Shown one piece after another: positions 1 through 8,142 of a stretch of 64,000 nucleotides of DNA. Within the stretch, counting starts at the first letter, position 1, and each line of letters begins with the position of its first letter. Origin of the DNA: Azovibrio restrictus (lineage in GTDB: Bacteria; Bacteroidota; Bacteroidia; Chitinophagales; Chitinophagaceae); assembly GCA_029255605.1 (NCBI GenBank), contig JANLJF010000019.1:3431-67430 (forward strand), given 5' to 3'. The notes beneath the pieces were generated by a model. That model worked only from the letters and a program-made list of their open reading frames with translations, was not told the origin of the DNA and searched no databases. The position numbers and the translations under genes were made by a program.

Positions 1-269
1 ATATGCAGGTGGTGACCATCGGTTCTTTCAATTTTAACGATATTAGCACCTATGCCAGTATAGAACTGAACCTGGATATACAAGACAAGGCCTTTGTAAG
101 CGGCGTGCATAAAGAGCTGGACCGCATTATAGAACAGGAATGCGTGCAGATAACCAGGGAAGATTATGCGCATACCAACAGCTTCTGGAAACGTATGCGG
201 CAACGCATAGCATATAACCTGGTGAAATGGATGCTGACGCTGGTAACCTTCTATTATCGCCAGCGATAG
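1..269 (+). CDS. C-terminal fragment of a phospholipase D-type (cardiolipin synthase-like) protein
   Basis: The reading frame is open to the left window edge, so only the last ~89 codons are present. The residues VTIGSFNFND followed by ASIELNL match the region just after the second HxK motif of PLD-superfamily phosphatidyltransferases, where the G-S-x-N signature completes the active site and SxE follows. The HxK itself lies outside the window. The tail ends in a basic, aromatic stretch (WKRMRQR, then a hydrophobic segment) that could contact the membrane. The likely role is cardiolipin synthesis or another phospholipid transphosphatidylation; with only the tail visible, substrate cannot be assigned. 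Confidence 0.75.
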   Translation, partial: MQVVTIGSFNFNDISTYASIELNLDIQDKAFVSGVHKELDRIIEQECVQITREDYAHTNSFWKRMRQRIAYNLVKWMLTLVTFYYRQR

Positions 270-270
270 G

Positions 271-1278
271 CTATTGGCCCTTTATACGTGTTATCAATCC
301 GTTGAAAGAGCGTGCATCCCATTTCAACCTGCCACGCTGAATGACCATTTCGTTATCGGCAGAATCGTGCAGGAAATAGTGAAAGACAAATTTTTCATCC
401 GGGTATTCCCAGCCGCCCATCTGCCCGAAACGAAGGTCGTTGAAGACGAGTGTATCGCCCCATTTTTCAGTAGTATAATATCCCTGTGAAAAACGGATGA
501 GCTTTTGTGTGCTTTCGTGGTCTTCGGATTCCTTCAGCAAGGCTTCATTGCGTGCAAAGAAATACAGCGGCATATCGTCCCGTTTATCGAAGATGGAACG
601 GTAGCCTATATAGCTACCGCTATCATTTGTAGCTACCACATACCATAGCATGCTATTGAGGGGTGTAGGGGTGACAAATTTCTTATCGTAAGCAATATGT
701 TGCTTTTGCAGCAGGTGCTTCACCTCGCGGTCTATCATTATTTTATTCACCGTACAGTAACCCAAATACAAAGCACTGCAGATAATACCTGCGCGTGCCC
801 ATAGGGTGCGGGTCTTATGTTTGCTGCGCGGCATGGCCATTGCTACAGTAGCTATCCCTGCTACGATCGTGAATAACGGGTCGGCAACGAAAAGTGTATT
901 GAATGCAACCCGTATATGGCTGAATGGCTCAAACAGGCCGGTGCCGTAGGCGTTCTGGCTATCGAGCAACAGGTGGATGAAAATGTTGAGTCCTATCAGC
1001 AGCATCCAGCGCGATAAGGGTACGCCGCGGGAGCGGTGGAGCCGTGCTGCTGTAAGCGCAAATAATGGCGTAACCAGTAACATGCATAGTATGGAGTGCG
1101 TGAAGCCGCGATGTGCCAGCAGGTTGCCGGCCGTATCCATCCAGAAGCTGGCTACCACATCTATATCGGGAAAGCTTTGTGCAGCCATACCCCATACCAT
1201 AGCCCGCCTGCCCATTTGCTTGCCTGCAACGGCCTCGCCAATGCAGGCGCCCAACACGGCATGTGTAATAGAATCCAT
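271..1278 (-). CDS. YdjM/YfhP-type membrane-bound metal-dependent hydrolase
   Basis: A 335-aa protein of the LexA-binding/inner-membrane hydrolase family (YdjM, PF04307). Candidate metal ligands are at the family positions: H6 in DSITHA, D38 and D40 in FPDID, the H56-R-G-F-T-H61-S box, and H102-LLL-D106. Hydrophobic segments around residues 62-78, 92-108, 124-147 and 160-177 suggest four membrane spans with a soluble C-terminal half. Family members are predicted phospholipase-like or zinc hydrolases but their substrate is unknown. The stop lies one base beyond the convergent stop of the upstream PLD-type gene. The START-like gene upstream on the same strand ends only 9 bases before it, so the two are probably co-transcribed. 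Confidence 0.85.
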   Translation of the reverse strand: MDSITHAVLGACIGEAVAGKQMGRRAMVWGMAAQSFPDIDVVASFWMDTAGNLLAHRGFTHSILCMLLVTPLFALTAARLHRSRGVPLSRWMLLIGLNIFIHLLLDSQNAYGTGLFEPFSHIRVAFNTLFVADPLFTIVAGIATVAMAMPRSKHKTRTLWARAGIICSALYLGYCTVNKIMIDREVKHLLQKQHIAYDKKFVTPTPLNSMLWYVVATNDSGSYIGYRSIFDKRDDMPLYFFARNEALLKESEDHESTQKLIRFSQGYYTTEKWGDTLVFNDLRFGQMGGWEYPDEKFVFHYFLHDSADNEMVIQRGRLKWDARSFNGLITRIKGQ

Positions 1279-1287
1279 AGCGTAAAG

Positions 1288-1719
1288 CTATTGTTTTTCA
1301 GCAAGTTCTTTAAGGGTATGGAGCACCGTCTGCCAGTTGCTGATGGAATGCTGCCTTGCTTCTTCCGTATCAATATTATCCTGCGTGATGGTAAGCCTTG
1401 TTTTGCCATCTTCTTCCGTAAGAGTATAGATGACATTTGCATAGTTTTCAGGCTTATCCTCTTTACCACTCATTGAGCTGTAGTAAGTGGTGTGCAGCAG
1501 TTTGCCCGGTTCAATATCGATGATGGTGCCCTTGTCGGTATAGTGTTTGCCCTCCCATTCGCCCGTATAGGTAAGCGATGCACCTTTTTGCCAGGTAGAG
1601 GATGCATGGGTGCCAAACATCCATTGTTTTATTTCTGTAGGGTCGGTAAGCGCTTTCCAAACCCTTGCAGAAGGAGCCGCTATATCCACATCTACAGTGG
1701 CAGTCAATTTGTTTGCCAT
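1288..1719 (-). CDS. SRPBCC (AHSA1/START-like) domain protein
   Basis: A 143-aa single-domain protein. The opening VDVDIAAPSARVWKALTDPTEIKQWMFG pattern and the later WEGKHYTDKGTI, YSSMSG and NWQTVLHTLKELAE segments are typical of the AHSA1-like branch of the START/Bet v 1 fold, which binds small hydrophobic ligands in a cavity. No catalytic residues are expected. It is transcribed with the downstream membrane hydrolase. Related single-domain proteins recur at 59218 and 59665 beside an ArsR regulator; this copy has no regulator next to it. The ligand is unknown. Confidence 0.85.
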   Translation of the reverse strand: MANKLTATVDVDIAAPSARVWKALTDPTEIKQWMFGTHASSTWQKGASLTYTGEWEGKHYTDKGTIIDIEPGKLLHTTYYSSMSGKEDKPENYANVIYTLTEEDGKTRLTITQDNIDTEEARQHSISNWQTVLHTLKELAEKQ

Positions 1720-1850
1720 ACATGAAAGTTTTTATGTAGAAGTATTGACCAAATTACCATGCCAAACAAAAAAATTAGCAATTGATAGTTATAATTTATA
1801 AATATATTATAAATTAGCGGTACTTAATCATCACCTAAATTTTTTAAACC

Positions 1851-3521
1851 ATGAGAAAAACTACATCGGCCATAGCCATGGCCCGGAAGCTCATCCTTAC
1901 ACTTTCTATTGCCTTTAGCAGTTTTGCCGGCGCAAATGCACAAAACTTTGTAACGCCAACGGCCTATGAAGATTCTTACCCTACAGCGGGCAGTCCATTT
2001 ATTTCGCGCACAACGCACACTTCCTGCTATTCTTTTTCCAACCTTGGGTTTAGCAGCACTACAGCCGATATTGTATTATCGGCATGGGATGCGCCGGGAT
2101 TGATAGCGGCAGTGGCCTGGCGCGGTATTGTGCCCGGCACCGGCGGCGCTGGTATCATCAACCAGGGTATAGTGCCCTATTCAAATGTGCAGGACCTGGA
2201 AGTAGGCCTTTTATCGGTAAACAACGGATACCAGGTGATAGTGGCTTATTACAAAAACGGGGTGGGCCACTTCTTTGATGTGTATGACCTGAACCTGACC
2301 GGTATGACTTATTTGTATACCAAACAGCTGTCGACCATGGCAAGCTATACACGCATCAGTATGGACTCTCATAAACTGTATGGGGTAGCCATAACCTGGC
2401 AAGAGAAATTTATCAAGTCCATTGTATTGCTGGGTGGCAGTAGTTTGAGCGCCAGCGGTATTCTTACTTTATCGGGCAGCAATGGCTATACTCGCCCTGA
2501 CTGTGCCTTTAGCCACAGCAACCAGGCTGGCACGCTGAATGTGCATTATGCTTATTATCACCCTGTAAGTGGTGTGATCATAGAATCGTCTTTTGATTTC
2601 TGGACGGCTATAGGGTTAGGTACTACCACCATTTTCCCCAGCGTAAATGACGCAAACCTGGCAGCACCATCCAGCGGTGTAAACGTAAACCTGGATTGCC
2701 CTGACCACTATGATGTAGAAAACTGGGCCTATACTTATACAGATAACTACTATGACATTTCTGTAAGGTTCATCGATTATCATTCAACCGCAACACCTAC
2801 AACCGTAGTAGTGAATGACAACTCTGTATTAAGCAGTGCAGCTATCAATTCATCTATGAACTATAATCCCTTCCTGGCATATGATCATGACTGCATCTAT
2901 GGCGTAGGTTCGCTGTACGTGGGTTGGGTAAGCCACTATATAGACCCTGCAACCACCAATCCTGCTTCATACATAGCTGTGCAGATAAAAGAAGATGGCA
3001 ATGGCCCCGTAACACCGGTTGATTACCTGACCGTGCCTAATAACACGACACTTACATCCGGTACGCCGTACCTATCATTCAGCAAGCAGAATGATGCTAC
3101 CGATTACCTGTACACCATATTCCCTCAGTACGTTAATGGCGTAGGTTACAGGATGCAGCATAAATATCATGCATGGAATAATTCACAGTTTAAAGGTGCA
3201 ACGCCTGTTTATACCTGCAATAATGACGAAGACCATAAAAAAGCTTTTGCAGCACGCAATGCCGGTATGAACATCACGCTGTATCCTAACCCGTATGTAA
3301 GCACATTTGAACTTCAAATACCTGCTGATATACAAAATGAAAAGGGCAGTATTATAATAACAGGCGTAGATGGCAAAACATATGGCACTTTTGAAGGTGA
3401 CATGCGCAATGCTAATAGCTACCTGAGCACTATAGGCGCAAATATGCCTGCGGGCAACTATGCCATACAGGTACAAGTGAATGGCCGCACCCAAGTATTG
3501 AAAACAACAAAGGTGCAATAG
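1851..3521 (+). CDS. Secreted protein with T9SS type A sorting domain, function unknown
   Basis: A 556-aa exported protein. The first ~30 residues form a signal peptide (basic start, LILTLSIAF core, cleavage likely after GANA). The last ~85 residues are a type A T9SS sorting domain: ITLYPNP near residue 475, a beta-rich segment, then PAGNYAIQV and KTTKVQ at the end. The region between (about 31-470) has many short beta-like segments (WDAPGLIAAVAWRG, VYDLNLTG, VQDLEVGLLSVNNG), suggesting a propeller or beta-sandwich, but I recognise no catalytic motif. It should be exported by Sec, moved across the outer membrane by T9SS, and anchored or released at the surface. It stands alone and ends at a terminator. 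Confidence 0.8.
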   Translation: MRKTTSAIAMARKLILTLSIAFSSFAGANAQNFVTPTAYEDSYPTAGSPFISRTTHTSCYSFSNLGFSSTTADIVLSAWDAPGLIAAVAWRGIVPGTGGAGIINQGIVPYSNVQDLEVGLLSVNNGYQVIVAYYKNGVGHFFDVYDLNLTGMTYLYTKQLSTMASYTRISMDSHKLYGVAITWQEKFIKSIVLLGGSSLSASGILTLSGSNGYTRPDCAFSHSNQAGTLNVHYAYYHPVSGVIIESSFDFWTAIGLGTTTIFPSVNDANLAAPSSGVNVNLDCPDHYDVENWAYTYTDNYYDISVRFIDYHSTATPTTVVVNDNSVLSSAAINSSMNYNPFLAYDHDCIYGVGSLYVGWVSHYIDPATTNPASYIAVQIKEDGNGPVTPVDYLTVPNNTTLTSGTPYLSFSKQNDATDYLYTIFPQYVNGVGYRMQHKYHAWNNSQFKGATPVYTCNNDEDHKKAFAARNAGMNITLYPNPYVSTFELQIPADIQNEKGSIIITGVDGKTYGTFEGDMRNANSYLSTIGANMPAGNYAIQVQVNGRTQVLKTTKVQ

Positions 3522-3547
3522 GCATCACCGGAATATTATTAATAAAA

Positions 3548-3575
3548 ATTGATGGCCTTTGCCATCCCTTTTTAT
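3548..3575 (+). terminator. Rho-independent terminator after the T9SS protein gene
   Basis: The inverted repeat GATGGC / GCCATC with a CTTT loop is followed by CCTTTTTA. It lies 27 bases after the stop of the upstream gene and before the convergent osmC-like gene. Confidence 0.7.
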
Positions 3576-3580
3576 TATAC

Positions 3581-4030
3581 CTAACTTTCTGCTGAAGCAG
3601 CAATATGTATCACGGGTATCATTGTGATCTTCGACTTTATCGAATTGGATATCAGGCATGCAGCTTCTGATTTATTCAAAATACGCAGTGCTTTTTCGGT
3701 ATCTTCTTCGGCTACAATCGTTACTTCAGGTTTCAGGATTATTTCCGTCATCAGGTACTTACCGTCAACCAGTTCCAGTTTTCCGGCGGCTTTGGAAGTG
3801 AAAGCTGAAAAATGGAGGTTTGAATTTTCCGCTATTGCCAGGAATGTAGTCATAAGGCAACTGTTGACAGCAGCCGTAAATAAGTGTTCCGGCGACCATT
3901 GGCCACTGATGCCGCCCTTGAATTCGGGAGGCGTAACTACCTCTATTGTATTATCCAGAACGGTACTGCTTGCTATACCTTTTCTATCCTGCAGCCACTC
4001 TACTGTTACATCATAATAGTGCTCTTTCAT
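3581..4030 (-). CDS. OsmC/Ohr family peroxiredoxin-like protein
   Basis: A 149-aa protein with the OsmC fold layout. The two conserved redox cysteines are present: C58 in TAAVNSCLMT and C125 in SEAACLIS. In OsmC/Ohr proteins this pair reduces organic hydroperoxides using a lipoyl or dithiol partner. The segment GGISGQWSPEHLFTAAV is the usual active-site approach. Length is normal for the family. The N-terminus begins directly with the domain, so it is cytoplasmic. It is a single gene facing the T9SS gene; no regulator (OhrR-like) lies next to it. Confidence 0.88.
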   Translation of the reverse strand: MKEHYYDVTVEWLQDRKGIASSTVLDNTIEVVTPPEFKGGISGQWSPEHLFTAAVNSCLMTTFLAIAENSNLHFSAFTSKAAGKLELVDGKYLMTEIILKPEVTIVAEEDTEKALRILNKSEAACLISNSIKSKITMIPVIHIAASAES

Positions 4031-4226
4031 TTCAATGTATTTTCTGCAAATTAAGCTATGCCTTTAGACGCGTTGGTGATGGTTGTCACAGTAATAACTG
4101 ATTTTTGCCATCTTTTTCCGCACTATTAAATTGTTTGAATTTCACAAGTTTTGGATTGAATGTAGCAAATGAGGAGCGTGGATATGGCAGTAGTTTTGCC
4201 TTGTAAATCTTAACAACTAAAAACAG

Positions 4227-4904
4227 ATGAAATACAAATTATTAGGCAACACAGGATTGAAAGTATCAGAATTGTGCCTGGGCACCATGACTTTTGGTGG
4301 TAGGGGCATATGGACGGCCATAGGTACTTTGCCGCAGGATGAAGTGAATGCAATAGTAAAGCAATCGGTAGATGCAGGCATCAACTTTATAGATACGGCC
4401 AATGTGTATAGTGAAGGATTGAGTGAGCAAATGACGGGCACTGCCATCAGGCAACTGGGTATTGACAGGGATGGGCTGGTTATAGCAACCAAAGTGCGTG
4501 GTGCTATGGGTAAAGGGCCTAACGACACCGGCTTGTCAAGGAAGCATATTTTGCAGCAGGTAGATGAAAGCCTGAAACGCCTGCAAACGGATTACATTGA
4601 CCTGTACCAGATACACGGTTTTGACCCGCAGACACCCATGGAAGAAGTGCTGCATGCGCTGGATACGCTTGTAAACAATGGCAAGGTGCGATATATAGGT
4701 TGCAGTAACCATGCTGCATGGCAAATAATGAAAGCATTAGGCATTTCAGAGTTGAATGGTTACGCTAAGTTTGTTTCGCTGCAAGCATATTATACCATAG
4801 CAGGCAGAGACCTGGAAAGGGAAATTGTTCCGATGCTGAAGGACCGAAAGCTGGGGCTGATGGTATGGAGCCCACTGGCAGGCGGGTTGCTAAGTGGTAA
4901 GTAG
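4227..4904 (+). pseudogene. Aldo/keto reductase, truncated at the C-terminus
   Basis: A 225-aa N-terminal two-thirds of an AKR13/YajO-like aldo/keto reductase (family members run to about 310-350 aa). The tetrad is intact: D56, Y61, K89 and H130 (FIDTANVYSEG, ATKV, YQIHGFD). Translation stops at TAG right after WSPLAGGLLSGK. Relatives normally read SGKY then charged residues, and the triplets after the stop give K-E-G-K-W, so one change of a Tyr codon to TAG is the simplest reading. Similarity is then lost within about 20 bases, at the edge of a 54-bp palindrome. The C-terminal strands and helices that hold the NADPH phosphate are missing, so the product is probably inactive. Confidence 0.8.
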
Positions 4905-4932
4905 AAGGAGGGGAAATGGACTCGACAAACTA

Positions 4933-4986
4933 TTTGTAGTAGCAGTAGTAGACGCGCCTCGCGGGCGTGCTACTTGTTCCTACAAA
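4933..4986. repeat. 54-bp imperfect palindrome (REP-like element)
   Basis: The outer arms TTTGTAG / CTACAAA frame an inner pair (AGTAG-ACGCGCC and GGGCGTG-CTACT) around a short GC-rich loop near 4960. GTAG lies at the base of each arm, as in REP hairpins mobilised by RAYT-type transposases. It lies exactly where the aldo/keto reductase loses similarity. I found no second copy in the window, so the REP assignment is inferred from shape only; a strong transcription terminator is the main alternative. Confidence 0.5.
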
Positions 4987-5062
4987 AAGCACTAATATGG
5001 TTTCTGCCGGTTTTTCCCAATAGAATTAATCCAATAAATTTACATACAAACTTAATACGTTT

Positions 5063-6430
5063 ATGGGTAGCGTTGTTTACAATTTTTTATGCGATAGCAT
5101 TCTTTTTAACGAAAGCCACCTTGCCGATGATTTTAAGAATGTATCAATTGGCCAGCTCGAAAAAGAACTTCAAAACTATAGACAACATTGTATTGATAAC
5201 TACACTGAATTAGTTGCAGAGGTTCAACAAAATCCTTCAACATTAAAAGTGTTTTCATCAGCGAGAACAACGGCGATAAAAATGCTCATACAAACAGCTT
5301 TGTACATTGAGCAGCATATTATAAACGACCCCCTTTTTATACTCACTAATAGCCCAAGTGAGATGACTAATGTGCTTGGTGCCTATTTAGGATTTGAACA
5401 AAATGGAATAGATAAAAAACGTGTGGCACAGGCGGCCAATTTTCTTAAAAAGTTGACCCCAATGGTGGTGAACAACTACGTCAAAGTTTTTCCACTAAAT
5501 TATCACTTCGAAGGACCTAAAGATGTTCCTTTCACAATGCCGGAAGATTATTATGACGATATTTTACCAGAGGAGCTATTGAGATTTTTTAGAATGAATG
5601 CGCTTGTGCGTTCAATGGAGAAACTGCCTGCCGGAGGATGGCAAGTAATGGAGAATGACCTATACCCTTGTAGAGGGATAGTTGTTGATTTCAAAGGGAG
5701 CGATTTCTCTCAAAGCTCGATTTATCATTTAATGCAAGTAGAATTTGGAAAATATGACAAAGAAACAGGGCGGGCAGAATTTAGGCAATGGCTACCTGAT
5801 ACCCCGCCTCAAGCGGATGAATTTAACGCTTGGGTTTTGCAGTCCATAAACCGTTCTGCTAGGGCATTCTTTGACCGTGTGTATGTTGAAAATGTAATCG
5901 CATCTAATTTGAACTCTACATATTTATGCAGCAATGAGTTTACTGCTAATTTAATGTCTCAGAGCTTCGATGTTAAAGACAATATCCAAACTTATACAGC
6001 CAATCAGATTCTGAACATTGAGCTGCCTTTTCTGGATGATATTGACATAACCCGGCTTATGGAAGTAAGAGAAGGCGAAGCAGATGTTTTTACTACATTT
6101 AGACTTGAACTTGAAAAGCAATTTCGAGAATTAAGAACATTAACTGATGAAAATTTAATTAGGCTAAAAACAGAGAATATTTTTCATGAATTAAATGAAG
6201 TGCAGGGACAAAAAATAAAACAGAAAATCTCTCACTTGCAAAGTCAAATGCGATTAAACGCGTTGCTTGCTCTCGGCGGATTGGCTGGAAGCATTCAGAC
6301 ATCAGGAGCAAGTCTTCTGGCTACCGCCACTGCAATTGGGAAAGGTTATAAGGACTACAAAGACTACCAAGAAAAAGTAAAAGAAAATCCCGGCTATTTC
6401 CTCTGGCGAGTTCTTAGGAAAAATAAATAG
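5063..6430 (+). CDS. Unrecognised 455-aa protein in accessory region
   Basis: I do not recognise this family. The start ATGGGTAGC is the first ATG of the frame. The protein has no signal peptide. Residues ~1-110 look helical. The middle carries LPAGGWQVME, CRGIVVDFKG and a long mixed segment with VMENDLYP. Residues ~340-390 are predicted coiled coil (FRLELEKQFRELRTL, LKTENIFHELNEVQGQKIKQKI). A Gly/Ala-rich hydrophobic stretch (~395-420, LLALGGLAGSIQTSGASLL) could insert in a membrane. The C-terminus is PGYFLWRVLRK, basic and aromatic. Base composition is more AT-rich than the flanking core genes and Ile is mostly ATT. It stands alone between the truncated aldo/keto reductase and the tRNA-Phe fragment. 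Confidence 0.7.
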   Translation: MGSVVYNFLCDSILFNESHLADDFKNVSIGQLEKELQNYRQHCIDNYTELVAEVQQNPSTLKVFSSARTTAIKMLIQTALYIEQHIINDPLFILTNSPSEMTNVLGAYLGFEQNGIDKKRVAQAANFLKKLTPMVVNNYVKVFPLNYHFEGPKDVPFTMPEDYYDDILPEELLRFFRMNALVRSMEKLPAGGWQVMENDLYPCRGIVVDFKGSDFSQSSIYHLMQVEFGKYDKETGRAEFRQWLPDTPPQADEFNAWVLQSINRSARAFFDRVYVENVIASNLNSTYLCSNEFTANLMSQSFDVKDNIQTYTANQILNIELPFLDDIDITRLMEVREGEADVFTTFRLELEKQFRELRTLTDENLIRLKTENIFHELNEVQGQKIKQKISHLQSQMRLNALLALGGLAGSIQTSGASLLATATAIGKGYKDYKDYQEKVKENPGYFLWRVLRKNK

Positions 6431-6513
6431 GTGGGTGTAAAATGGTGAATGGCCAACTTTATAAAAGGGGAATTCTTAGGGCCTTTACTGTATTGGCTTT
6501 AAAGTTCTTTCCT

Positions 6514-6564
6514 GTGGTGATGTTTAGGGATCGAACCAGCGACACAAGGATTTTCAGTCTTTAA
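6514..6564 (-). pseudogene. Broken 3' half of tRNA-Phe (candidate attachment-site copy)
   Basis: Bases 6527-6559 match 9353-9385 inside the intact tRNA-Phe gene with one mismatch over 33 bases, in the same orientation. Similarity extends weakly to the CCA end (GTGGTG at 6514-6519) and stops in the anticodon arm; no D-arm or 5' acceptor strand follows. The copy therefore covers the 3' half only, which is what a tyrosine recombinase integrating in a tRNA gene leaves at the far end of its element. The surrounding 6431-6734 interval holds nothing else I can name apart from a -7 promoter box at 6674. Confidence 0.75.
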
Positions 6565-6673
6565 AAGGTTGTTTAAATATGACTAATTGAACCCTAACCG
6601 CGCGAAGGCAACTGTAACACACTTTTGAATCCTTTAGGGCTGATGGTATGAGATGATAAAAAGGTTATTGAGT

Positions 6674-6681
6674 TATATTTG
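6674..6681 (+). promoter_or_regulatory. Bacteroidota -7 box upstream of crp/fnr-type gene
   Basis: TATATTTG fits TAnnTTTG. It lies 53 bases before the ATG at 6735. No clear TTTG element is seen at -33, so activation by a factor is possible. Confidence 0.45.
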
Positions 6682-6734
6682 TGTTAACAGTAAGTGGTGG
6701 CGACGTAACAGACCACAGTAACAACAAATGAACA

Positions 6735-7310
6735 ATGCAAGATCTACTATTTGACTTTATATCAAAATACATTTCGCTTACAGATGATGAGAAGAACGCC
6801 ATACTATCGTTAGATATATTCCGCTCTGTTAAGAAAGGGACCATATTGCTGAAAGAAGGGCAAAAATCGAAAGACAGCTACTTTGTTCTGCAAGGTTGCA
6901 TCCGCACATATTATGTGGTAGATAGTGAAGAAAAAACTACCGCTTTCTATACGGAAATGGATGCTTTGACCCCACCTTGTGTAATAAGCAAAACGCCATC
7001 TGAATATTATATAAGTTGTGTAGAAGATACGATACTTACGGTTTCCAATTCTGATATGGAAGTAGAAGTAAACAGTAAGTTTCCAAAGTTTGATGCCATG
7101 TGCAAAATATTATCCGAGGAACTTTTAGCTAAACAACGGATAGACTTTGATGCGTTTAAAACTTCTTCACCAGAACAACGCTACATGAACTTGATTGAAA
7201 AAAGGCCGGACCTTATCCAACGTGTGCCACAATATCAATTAGCGAGTTATTTAGGTATCAAACCCGAATCATTAAGCAGGCTGAGGGCAAGGATTACACA
7301 AAAAAAATAA
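6735..7310 (+). CDS. Crp/Fnr family transcriptional regulator
   Basis: A 191-aa regulator. Residues ~1-115 form a cyclic-nucleotide-binding-type beta-roll (VKKGTILLKEGQKSKDSYFVLQG) of the kind found in Bacteroidota Crp/Fnr proteins that often bind no cAMP. A long helix follows (~115-140). The HTH is at ~165-190, with QYQLASYLGIKPESLSRLRARI as the helix-turn-helix and recognition helix. No Fnr-type cysteine cluster is visible, so oxygen sensing through Fe-S is unlikely. It is the first gene of the tRNA-Phe cassette. Two identical 14-base near-palindromes sit in front of the two paralogous genes that follow, so those are its likely targets. Confidence 0.85.
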   Translation: MQDLLFDFISKYISLTDDEKNAILSLDIFRSVKKGTILLKEGQKSKDSYFVLQGCIRTYYVVDSEEKTTAFYTEMDALTPPCVISKTPSEYYISCVEDTILTVSNSDMEVEVNSKFPKFDAMCKILSEELLAKQRIDFDAFKTSSPEQRYMNLIEKRPDLIQRVPQYQLASYLGIKPESLSRLRARITQKK

Positions 7311-7327
7311 AGGGGAAGGTTCATTTC

Positions 7328-7372
7328 TTAACTTAAGTGAAGAACCTGTGGCATCTCGCCCATCTACTTTTG
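7328..7372 (+). promoter_or_regulatory. Operator and -7 box of the first paralogue
   Basis: A near-palindrome TTAACTTAAGTGAA (7328-7341) is followed by the -7 box TACTTTTG (7365-7372), 20 bases before the ATG. The same arrangement with the same 23-base spacing recurs at 8068-8112. This makes a shared operator for one regulator likely, the adjacent Crp/Fnr protein being the obvious candidate. Confidence 0.65.
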
Positions 7373-7392
7373 CATATCATTAAAACAAATGA

Positions 7393-7920
7393 ATGGATAT
7401 GCGAAAGGATTTTTTCTTGATTGGTATTGTCTTATTGATGATAAGCACGTTCCACCTGAAAGCACAAAATGCCAGACAAGACAGCAACTTCAAAAGATTT
7501 TATATCGGGAGTTCATTGTATGTATTAGGGAATTTTATTCCTAATGATAAAAATCCGCCTGAATATGTTCAATTTAACTTTGGATATAGGATAACACCCA
7601 AAGATGTTGTTTCCTTTGAATTCAAAAGATCTATTTATGCCTGGCCATTAGGTATCCCTTTCGGTCCATCATTTGACGGACCGGGATTAAACTATCCCGG
7701 GCATGCACGCATACTTGCACCTACAGCAGGATACCAGCGCTTTTGGTGGAAAGGGGCCTATACATCCGTTTATGCATTGAATGCTTTTGAAAAGTATATG
7801 GATGAGAATAAAAAGAAGATTGGGAATGGGTACACCTTATATCTGAACTTCCATGTTGGTTACCAGTTTAAGTTCTTTAAAAACCGCATATTTTTCGAAC
7901 CTGCCATCGGGTGTAGCTAG
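7393..7920 (+). pseudogene. Truncated paralogue of the 8143 gene, secreted beta-rich protein
   Basis: A 175-aa protein with a signal peptide (FFLIGIVLLMISTFHLKAQ, cleavage after KAQ). It aligns along its length with the product of 8143-8769: shared LLIG/FLIG, STxHLKAQ, GYRIT-KDVVS, AWPLGI, YQR-WKG and RxFFEP. It stops at FFEPAIGCS, about 45 residues before the paralogue ends (GIAGRPYY...GLHFGYNFN), so the C-terminal strands are missing. A one-base shift near GGGTGTAGC would read G-V-A-S then stop, so more than one lesion is needed to restore it. The family looks like an outer-membrane beta-barrel. It is probably not functional, though a short form cannot be ruled out. Confidence 0.6.
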
Positions 7921-8067
7921 TTGACTATGAGTAGTAATGTGAAGTATACATTTAAAAAATTAGAAGTATATTTGTCAAACTACTTTATTCAGCCATTGCT
8001 TCATTTTGGTTTTAAATTTTAGTATCTATACCATTCATTCTTAAAAAATAGTGCTACAACGCATTTC

Positions 8068-8112
8068 TTAACTTAAGTGAACGTGTTGCGGCATTCCCCC
8101 AATCTACTTTTG
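8068..8112 (+). promoter_or_regulatory. Operator and -7 box of the second paralogue
   Basis: TTAACTTAAGTGAA (8068-8081) and TACTTTTG (8105-8112) repeat the block found at 7328-7372. Intervening bases are only partly conserved, so the two boxes are the preserved parts. Confidence 0.65.
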
Positions 8113-8142
8113 CAGCATCGTTTAACATAAATAAGTAAAGAA

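Noticed and set aside
4974..5213. 79-residue ORF in frame with the aldo/keto reductase
   Set aside because: No similarity to the missing reductase end; it overlaps the palindrome and the start of the 455-aa gene.
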